Assembly: GCA_944989445.1 (NCBI GenBank)
Contig: CALYLW010000496.1
Coordinates: 563,871-627,870 of the forward strand
DNA length: 64,000 nucleotides
Source of the DNA: Ampullaceana balthica
Lineage: Eukaryota; Mollusca; Gastropoda; Lymnaeidae
Reading direction: 5' to 3'
Shown here: positions 55,908-64,000 of the stretch, one piece after another
How the letters are laid out: every line of letters starts with the position of its first letter
Numbering within the stretch: position 1 is the stretch's first letter
The notes under the pieces: generated by a model
Databases searched by the model: none
Seen by the model: only the letters and a program-made list of their open reading frames with translations
What the model was told of the DNA's origin: nothing
Made by a program: the position numbers and the translations under genes

Positions 55908-56200
55908 AGTAATACTGACCAATACTAGCAATACTGACCAATACTAGTAATACCGACCAATACTAGTATACTGACCATATAGTAATACTGACCAATACTA
56001 GTAATACTGACCAATACTAGTGATACTGACCAATACTAGTGATACCGAACATACTAGTGATACTGACCAATACTAGTGATACTGACCAATACTAGTAATA
56101 CTGACCAATACTAGTAATACTGACCAATACTAGTAATACTGACCAATACTAGTAATACTGACCAATACTAGTAATACTGACCAATCCTAGTAATACTACT
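55908..56200. repeat. 19-bp minisatellite, about 15 copies
   Basis: The unit is TACTGACCAATACTAGTAA with TAATAC/TGATAC variants and a few shortened copies near 55965-56050. It is unrelated to the 19-bp array at 235. Confidence 0.9.
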
Positions 56201-56218
56201 CAACTCTTTTACTAACAA

Positions 56219-56440
56219 TTTTTTAAAGTCCCTTAACTGATGGTCGTAGGGGGTCCTAATGTTTCCATTAGAACTTACTAGGGGTTTGATAGACCTGGTG
56301 GGTGCCCCGACTCCCTTCCAGGTCAGCGGAGGACTTTCTTAACGTTAGTCATTCATCATTTTTATTGTGGCTTTTTACGTGGGCTCGAACCCACGCCCCT
56401 CAGCTGGTAAGGCGAGCGCACTATTCGATATCCAGCCGCC
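56219..56440 (-). mobile_element. tRNA-derived SINE, copy 2 (fuller copy)
   Basis: On the minus strand the head is GGCGGCTGGATATCGAATAG (A box) and GTGGGTTCGAGCCCAC (B box with a stem), followed by GCCACAATAAAAATGATGAA, CTGACCTGGAAGGGAGTCGG, CCCCTAGTAAGTTCTAATGG and CGACCATCAGTTAAGGGAC. The same order appears in the copy at 11153-11336, which lacks the central block. The intact Pol III boxes make this the reference copy in the window. Confidence 0.88.
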
Positions 56441-56575
56441 AAAAAAACTATTATAATCTGTTAGAATATGAAGTCTTCAGTGGATTCACAACAGTGTGCA
56501 GGACTACATTTTATTTAACAAATGTAAGTAATTATTTATCGTAAAAGTTTAAAGCTTATTAACACATCTGGTTTT

Positions 56576-56870
56576 CAATGTTTAAATGGTGCTGGTGTTA
56601 TTTATTTAAATGGTGCTGGTGTTATTTATTTAAATGGTGCTGATGTTTAATATTGAAATGGTTCTGGCGTTTAATGTTGAAATGGAGCTGGTGTTAAAAT
56701 TGTGCTGGTGTTGAAATTGTTCTGGTGTTAAAATGGTGCTGGTGGTGAAAATTTTAAGGCTTTAAGGTCACCGATGCTGTACTGGTGCCAATGGTGTAAG
56801 GCTGCCAATGGTGTAAGGCTGCCAATGGTGTAAGGCAGTCAATGGCGTACGACTGCCAATGGTGTTAAAG
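56576..56870. repeat. Short degenerate repeats (GGTGCTGGTGTT and CAATGGTGTAAGG types)
   Basis: About six units of AAATGGTGCTGGTGTTATTT type are followed by about five units of GCCAATGGTGTAAGGCT type. The two blocks may share an ancestor (AATGGTG core). No gene. Confidence 0.75.
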
Positions 56871-58090
56871 GATGCCACAGGCGTTGGGGTGTTGTAAAGT
56901 TCACTTTTTAAAAGTACTAGGAAGAATCTTTATGTTCTCAAACCCCTGAAAAATGTGCTATAAGATTACAGGCTTCAATTTCACAGCAGCACGCCGGAAA
57001 ATTTGATTTGTCCGGACAGAGAAGGAACAGCTGGTCAAGTAAACTTTTCTTTTTCATTGTTTAGCGCACATGTGGCGTTCACGCCCGTGTAATAAAAATT
57101 GGCGTCGTGGAACTTGATGAAATAAAAATGGCCACACTTTAGAGTTAAAAATAGAGTTAGGAGACAATTTGAGAATTGAAAAAATTAATTTTTCTTGCAT
57201 TTTTAGGTTGTGTGTTTGTTAAGATTTGCGTTGGGTTTGTTAAGAATTCATTTGAACTGCCCGACCAAATACACTGGCAATGTAGATATACAAATGTGTA
57301 TAAATTATAAACTAATATACATTTAAATGGACATATAAATTTACGTATTGATCCAATAACCATGCTTTGTAAGAATTTTTTTTTCATTAAAACTTGAAAT
57401 AGATTTAAAGACCGTGAAAGGGTGTGTGGTGGAGAAAACCTTAAGAGAGAATTGCTCTTTGAAAATCTTATTATCTTATCTGACACGAATGCAACTTTTG
57501 TTAAATACATTCAACGGGTTTTTTAACTCAAGCATTGCCATGGACCTAGTCTTTTGGGCTTTATCTAACCGTCATTATTTACTCCATATGCAAACTATTA
57601 CGGCGCGCTTTCTTTTTCTTGTCAATATTTTATTATTATCCTTTGGTGTTGTGCGGGAAGGGGGTGGGGGTAGGGGAGGTGGTATAATTTGTAAACATGA
57701 AGGTCGTTGAGGTAGCCACCTCCCCTAGCCGGAAATATAAAGCTCGTTAATTTTTAAAAAATTTTTATTATCGATTATTTACATTACTAAAATCAAACAT
57801 TTTTAAAAATAAATATTTAATTTTTCTCTAAATAATCGATAGAGTCCAAAATATATTTTGGTTAAGGATGGCTATGTTTACCCATATACAATACACACCT
57901 TTGGTTCAATGTAGTTGTCTTGTAAAATTGCTAATAAGTTTAATTTATTCTATGGGACATGGTTAAAAACCATGAATTTGATTCAATGCGCATTTGTACA
58001 CACCACTCGAACAGCAAACTACTAAGACGCGCCTGTAGGAGCCCCAACCCCAGACCACACTCACTCATCATAACTTTAACCCCAGATCGG
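56871..58090. other. Non-coding, nothing recognised
   Basis: Open frames of about 100 codons at 57157-57510 (minus) and 57414-57710 (plus) overlap in antisense, are AT-driven, and show no motif. Confidence 0.35.
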
Positions 58091-58091
58091 A

Positions 58092-58960
58092 CTCACTAAG
58101 AGACCTATCAGAGACCATTCAGTACATCGAAGCTCTAATTCCTATCACAGACCATTCAGTACATAGAAGCTCTAATTCCTATCACAGACCATTCAGTACA
58201 TCGAAGCTCTAATTCCTATCACAGACCATTTACTACATCAAAGATCTAATTCCTATCAGAGACCATTCAGTACATCAAAACTCTAATTCCTATCAGAGAC
58301 CATTCACTACATCAAAACTCTAATTCCTATCACAGACCATTTAGTACATCAAAACTCTAATTCCTATCACAGACCATTTAGTACATCAAAACTCTAATTC
58401 CTATCACAGACCATTTAGTACATCAAAGATCTAATTCCTATCACAGACCATTTAGTACATCAAAGATCTAATTCCTATCAGAGACCATTCAGTACATAAA
58501 AGATCTAATTCATATCACAGACCATTCAGTACATCAAAACTCGAATTCCTATCACAGACCATTTAGTACATCAAAACTCTAATTCTTATCACAGACCATT
58601 CAGTACATCAAAGATCTAATTCCTATCACAGACCATTTAGTACATCAAAGATCTAATTCCTATCACAGACCATTTAGTACATCAAAGATCTAATTCCTAT
58701 CAGAGACAATTCAGTACATCAAAGATGTAATTCCTATCAGAGACCAATCAGTACATCAAAGATATAATTCCTATCACAGACCATTTAGTACACCAAAACT
58801 CTAATTCCTATCACAGACCATTCAGTACATCAAAACTCTAATTCCTATCAGAGACCAATCAGTACATCAAAGATATAATTCCTATCACAGACCATTTAGT
58901 ACATTAAAACTCTAATTCCTATCATAGACCATTCAGTACATCAAAACTCTAATTCCTATT
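58092..58960. repeat. 37-bp minisatellite, about 23 copies
   Basis: The unit contains AGTACATCAAAACTCTAATT then CCTATCACAGACCATTT. The AAACTCTAATT and AAGATCTAATT forms alternate in clusters, and a run of about 3 units is duplicated around 58735-58880. Confidence 0.93.
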
Positions 58961-59114
58961 GCACATTCTTAGATAGTAAGATAAAATTATGTATCTGTGT
59001 TCAATAATTGTTTTTGTACATTCACATTTTAGATTGGAAACGAATGATTGGAAACAGGAAATCATGTGCTAAAGATCTAATGAAGTATTGAAGAAGGATA
59101 AACAAAGCAACAGA

Positions 59115-59278
59115 CACAGTCTTACAGGGACGCAGTCCAACATAATATTACAGATAAAGTAGATGATATTCAGTCTCACAGCGACGCAGTCCAACATAAT
59201 ATTACAGATAAAGTTGAGGATATTCAGTCTCACAGCGACGCAGTCCAACATAATATTACAGATAAAGTTGAGGATATT
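59115..59278. repeat. 54-bp tandem repeat, about 3 copies
   Basis: The unit contains TCACAGCGACGCAGTCCAAC then ATAATATTACAGATAAAGTT. On the minus strand each unit reads ATGTTGGACTGCGTCGCTGT and is open, but no gene context is visible. Confidence 0.9.
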
Positions 59279-60060
59279 TTAAAACCCCTTGGTAAACTTA
59301 GTTTAAATAAGGAGCCAATGGATTTTAAACTTGAGTTTTTCCAACCCTGCAGCCCTCCCCTGCAGCTCTCCCCTGTACCCCTCCCCTGCAGCCTTCCCCT
59401 GCACCCCTCACCTGCACCCGTCCCCTTTACCCCATTCCCCCTCCCCCCCACGAGAAAGTCCACCACTAGATAATCGTTTAAATACACATAATTGTACTCT
59501 CATCTGATCAGCACTTTCTGCTGGACCCGGTCAATTGACGACCACGGCATTGTACGGCCCGGGGACAAGACGCTCTAATCCCAGACAACCACCCAACAAT
59601 TGTTTCAGCGCTGAAAGGAAAACTGAAAATTTTCTGGTCTACTTCCGGATTGTGAGCCCCTGTACTTCTGGGATCGTTCATTGAGCATTACCTCCCTTGC
59701 ATCCTAAGCTCAGATAGACTATCCCCCCTGGGAGCAATTCCTATTTCTCAAACAATAACAATTAAAAGGAAATTAACAGTTGTGGGCCACAATTGCGTCG
59801 GAAATCCAAAAATAAACCAGTCCACGAGTACAGGAATGACAAGGAAAATTTGTTAAACACAAATAAAAATGAAAAAGTCAGTTGACTTCAAAATAAACAG
59901 TCATTACATTGTTTTCGCTTTCCGAATCGGGAAAAGCAAAATTTTCAAATGAACCTTCACATTTTTAAAAGTATTACACTAGTTAAATATTTCACTAGAC
60001 AATTATATCCCGCAATGGTCAGCGTCTTCCTTCTTCAGTTCCATCATAATATACACGCTT
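59279..60060. other. Non-coding; C-rich tandem motif and CpG-containing segment
   Basis: 59341-59440 contains repeated CCTGCAGCCCTCCCCTGCA-like blocks. 59520-59720 is relatively G+C-rich (GACCACGGCATTGTACGGCC) with no recognised exon. Confidence 0.4.
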
Positions 60061-60065
60061 TATTT

Positions 60066-61223
60066 CCATCTTATACGACATGCATCATCAACATATTAAT
60101 TATACCCATCACTACCATCTTACACTACATACATCGCTACCATCTTACACTACATGCATCACTACCATCTTATACAACATGCATCATCAACATATTAATT
60201 ATACCCATCACTACCATCTTACACTACATACATCACTACCATCTTACACTACATACATCACTACCATCTTACACTAAACGCATCACTACCATCTCACACT
60301 ACATGCATCACTACCATCTTACACTAAACGCATCACTACCATCTTACACTACATGCATTACTACCATCTTACACTACGAGCATCACTACCATCTTACACT
60401 ACATACATTACTACCATCTTACACTACATGCATTACTACCATCTTACACTACGAGCATCACTACCATCTTACACTACATGCATCGCTACCATGTTACACT
60501 ACATGCATTACTACCATCTTACACTACATGCATCACTACCATCTTACACTACGAGCATCACTACCATCTTAAACTACATGCATCATCAACATATTAATTA
60601 TACCCATCACTACCATCTTACACTACATACATCGCTACCATCTTACACTAAACGCATCACTACCATCTTACACTACATGCATTACTACCATCTTACACTA
60701 CGAGCATCACTACCATCTTACACTACATACATTACTACCATCTTACACTACATGCATTACTACCATCTTACACTACGAGCATCACTACCATCTTACACTA
60801 CATGCATCGCTACCATCTTACACTACATGCATTACTACCATCTTACACTACATGCATCACTACCATCTTACACTACGAGCATCACTACCATCTTACACTA
60901 CATGCATCATCAACATATTAATTATACCCATCACTACCATCTTACACTACATACATCGCTACCATCTTACACTAAATGCATCACTACCATCTTACACTAC
61001 GAGCATCACTACCATCTTACACTACATGCATCACTACCATCTTACACTAAACGCATCACTACCATCTTACACTACATGCATTACTACCATCTTACACTAC
61101 ATGCATTACTACCATCTTACACTACGAGCATCACTACCATCTTACACTACATACATCGCTACCATCTTACACTACATGCATTACTACCATCTTACACTAC
61201 GAGCATCACTACCATCTTACACT
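60066..61223. repeat. 25-bp minisatellite, left part, with higher-order structure
   Basis: The unit contains CATCACTACCATCTTACACT then ACATG. A marker variant CATCATCAACATATTAATTA occurs at about 60073, 60184, 60575 and 60906, showing that blocks of several hundred bases were duplicated. All forward frames are open by chance of the unit sequence. Confidence 0.95.
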
Positions 61224-61813
61224 CTATGGCAGATTAAGGGGGGGCGGGGCTGAACGGGCTAAAGCCAGGGGCCCCCGTTGATTTAGGGCCCCCAAACTTA
61301 GCATATTTTATAATAAATGTGGACAAATGTATACATGAATTGCTGAAAATATGATAAATTAATAAAATCTCATCTATTAAAATGATCTCTGTTCCCACGC
61401 GATAGTCTTAGCAGTCAAAAAACCTGATTTGATAGGCTCAATAACAGAAATTATTACAGAATATTATATATATATTTTAAATTCAAAACTGTAAATGAGC
61501 TCTCGAGGCCGAATGTGAAGTACTAAGGCTTAAGGTGCTAGCGGTGGCGGGTTCGATCCCCGGGTGGGGTATGAATTTTTTTTCATGTGTTTTTTAATTT
61601 TATAAATTGTCTTTTACACTCAATTTTAGAATATCGGCAAAAAGTTATTTCTTAGAATTCGGTTTTTTCATGAATATTCATTTTGGATGAATATTTACAA
61701 GTTACAGTCTTATATTAGCTGCTAGCAATCATTTTATCTAAAGGTACACTGGCTGGATAGGGCCCCAGTTTGAATAGCAGCCAGGGGCCCCGTGCAGTCT
61801 TAATCCGACCCTG
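61224..61813. mobile_element. hAT-type MITE (590 bp), GGCGGATYAA family copy 3, inserted in the array
   Basis: The ends CTATGGCAGATTAAGG and CTTAATCCGACCCTG match the element at 10584-10733, as do internal blocks GGGCTAAAGCCAGGGGCCCC and GCAGCCAGGGGCCCCGTGCA. The octamer CTTACACT flanks it on both sides (61216-61223, 61814-61821) and comes from the 25-bp array. The central part unique to this copy includes GCGGGTTCGATCCCCGG, a Pol III B-box-like sequence at about 61546-61562. Confidence 0.9.
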
Positions 61814-63665
61814 CTTACACTACATGCATCGCTACCATCTTACACTACGAGCATCACTACCATCTTACACTAAACGCATCACTACCATCTTACACTACAT
61901 GTATTACTACCATCTTACACTACGAGCATCACTACCATCTTACACTACATACATCACTACCATCTTACACTACATACATCACTACCATCTTACACTACAT
62001 ACATCACTACCATCTTACACTAAACGCATCACTACCATCTTACACTAAACGCATCACTACCATCTTACACTAAACGCATCACTACCATCTTACACTACAT
62101 GCAATACTACCATCTTACACTACATACATCACTACCATCTTACACTACATACATCACTACCATCTTACACTAAACGCATCACTACCATCTTACACTACAT
62201 GCAATACTACCATCTTACACTACGAGCATCACTACCATCTTACACTACATACATCACTACCCTCTTACACTACATGCATCACTAATATCTTACACTAAAG
62301 GCATCACTACCATCTTACACTACATGCATTACTACTATCTTACACTACGAGCATCACTACCATCTTACACTACATACATCACTACCATCTTACACTACAT
62401 ACATCACTACCATCTTACACTACATACATCGCTACCATCTTACACTAAATGCATCACTACCATCTTACACTAAACGCATCACTACCATCTTACACTACAT
62501 GCATTACTACTATCTTACACTACGAGCATCACTACCATCTTACACTACATACATCACTACCATCTTACACTACATACATCACTACCATCTTACACTACAT
62601 ACATCACTACCATCTTACACTACAAACATCACTTCCATCTTACACTACATACATCACTACCATCTTACACTACATACATCACTACCATCTTACACTACAT
62701 GCATCACTACCATCTTACACTAAACGCATCACTACCATTTTACACTACATGCATTACTACCATCTTACACTACGAGCATCACTACCATCTTATACTACAT
62801 ACATCACTACCATCTTACACTACATACATCATTACCATCTTACACTACACGCATCCCTACCATCTTACACTACATACATCACTACCATCTTACACTACAC
62901 GCATCCCTACCATCTTACACTACATACATCACTACCATCTTACACTACACGCATCACTACCATCTTACACTACATACATCACTACCATCTTACACTATAC
63001 GCATCACTACCATCTTACACTACATACATCACTACCATCTTACACTACGAGCATCACTACCATCTTACACTACATGCATCACTACCATCTTACACTACAT
63101 GCATCACTACCATCTTACACTAAACGCATCACTACCATCTTACACTACATGCATCACTACCATCTTACACAACATACATCACTACCATCTTACACTAAAC
63201 GCATCACTACCATCTTACACTACATGCATCACTACCATCTTACACTACAAAGCATCACTACCATCTTACACTACATACATCACTACCATCTTACACTACA
63301 TACATCACTACCATCTTACACTACACGCATCACTACCATCTTACACTACATACATCACTACCATCTTACACTACATACATCACTACCATCTTACACTACA
63401 TACATCACTACCATCTTACACTACATGCATCACTACCATCTTACACTACATACATCACTACCATCTTACACTACATACATCACTACCATCTTACACTACA
63501 TACATCACTACCATCTTACACTACATACATCACTACCATCTTACACTACATACATCACTACCATCTTACACTACATACATCACTACCATCTTACACTACA
63601 TGCATCACTACCATCTTACACACATCATCACTACCATCTTACACTACATGCATCACTTCCATCAT
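61814..63665. repeat. 25-bp minisatellite, right part, about 74 copies
   Basis: Same unit as 60066-61223, with ACATACATC, ACATGCATC, ACGAGCATC and AAACGCATC variants. The ACATACATC form dominates at the right end, where copies are most uniform (63290-63590). It lacks the CATCATCAACATATTAATTA marker of the left part. Confidence 0.95.
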
Positions 63666-64000
63666 ACATAACATAAACAGTTTCATGAGACTGATTATCG
63701 TTAGATTTAAACGGTCAGTTTAGAATATGAGTTTTCATGTGATCAGTTAAGAAAGGATATAATAGAATTTTCACTATTGTTCCTCAGCAAAATTTACTTG
63801 GGACTAAATTCAAACTGGTTTAGGAAACACAAAATAATTCCATTTGAAGGTGCAACAATTTCGTTTTCAAGGGGAGGTTACTCAAAGAGTTCATTTAGGT
63901 GTTACAAGGAAGTGACGCCATTCAATGGGACATCATCAACTCAGTCAAGCTTATACCCCTTAACGTCTTTGACGGCCTCCTCTATTTGACGATGATATCT
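63666..64000. other. Unique sequence at the right edge; possible exon, undetermined
   Basis: The plus strand has a 70-codon frame (63777-63989). The minus strand near the edge reads RQIEEAVKDVKGYKLD before a stop, with a donor-like AAGGG/GTATAAG. Either could be a gene fragment, but the window ends here and neither is recognised. Confidence 0.25.

Noticed and set aside
57157..57710. Two overlapping frames of about 100 codons on opposite strands
   Set aside because: No recognisable domain, and the mutual overlap suggests chance openness.
61490..61570. tRNA gene
   Set aside because: A B-box-like GGTTCGATCCCC is present, but no matching A box, acceptor stem or anticodon arm could be drawn; it lies in a MITE.
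59949..63676. Frames of 60-325 codons rich in His/Thr/Tyr
   Set aside because: All are readings of the 25-bp array, open in every forward frame because the unit lacks stops.

Overview
The window looks like a piece of an AT-rich animal nuclear genome, most likely a gastropod mollusc. I infer this from a multi-copy neuropeptide precursor of the pedal peptide/orcokinin type, split genes with GT-AG introns, and a mix of RTE LINE, Penelope-like, hAT, Helitron-like and tRNA-derived SINE elements. There is no bacterial-style gene organisation. Most long open frames are tandem repeats whose units lack stop codons, not genes. More than a third of the window (about 23 kb by my boundaries) is minisatellite or simple repeat.

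Two host genes can be supported. (1) On the minus strand, about 9213 to 3663, is a split gene whose first recognisable exon encodes a complete MYND zinc finger. Three further candidate exons follow with compatible splice phases (1/1/0/0). Its introns are filled with minisatellites. In three of the four exons the minisatellite starts exactly at the 5' splice site, and each repeat unit carries a copy of the exon's 3' end plus a GT donor. (2) On the minus strand, 54632 to 53024, is the main exon of a neuropeptide precursor with 33 decapeptide copies bounded by KR/KK sites. The copies I compared differ almost only by synonymous changes. The signal-peptide exon is not seen.

Layout: 1-1.7 kb 19-bp satellite; 3.3-9.2 kb MYND gene with arrays of 42, 18, 54, 12 and 54 bp; 9.5-11.5 kb 38-bp array, a hAT MITE and a SINE; 14.6-15.4 kb a hAT relic with a BED finger, split by another MITE; 15.7-16.5 kb LINE 3' relic; 17.3-22.05 kb a Penelope-like element broken by a Helitron-like fragment that is itself broken by a nearly intact RTE LINE with a 12-bp target duplication; 23.4-26.6 kb Helitron-like ends around a 24-bp array; 27.0-29.66 kb a 2.65-kb hAT with decayed transposase; 30.3-30.8 kb Penelope RT relic; 30.8-33.0 kb 29-bp array; 33.07-33.83 kb a hAT MITE with an internal array; 34.6-42.9 kb arrays of 45, 31 (about 4.8 kb), 15, 25, 45 and 44 bp; 43-43.5 kb a SINE and a MITE; 44.0-48.15 kb a CT-rich tract split by a 2.3-kb ZBED-type hAT; 48.5-51.4 kb a BED-finger hAT relic, a Helitron-like element and a 27-bp array; 53.0-54.6 kb the neuropeptide gene; 55.9-59.3 kb further arrays and a SINE; 60.07-63.67 kb a 25-bp array interrupted by a 590-bp hAT MITE.

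All of this comes from reading the sequence by eye. Array copy numbers and edges are approximate, and family names rest on recognised motifs, not on searches.
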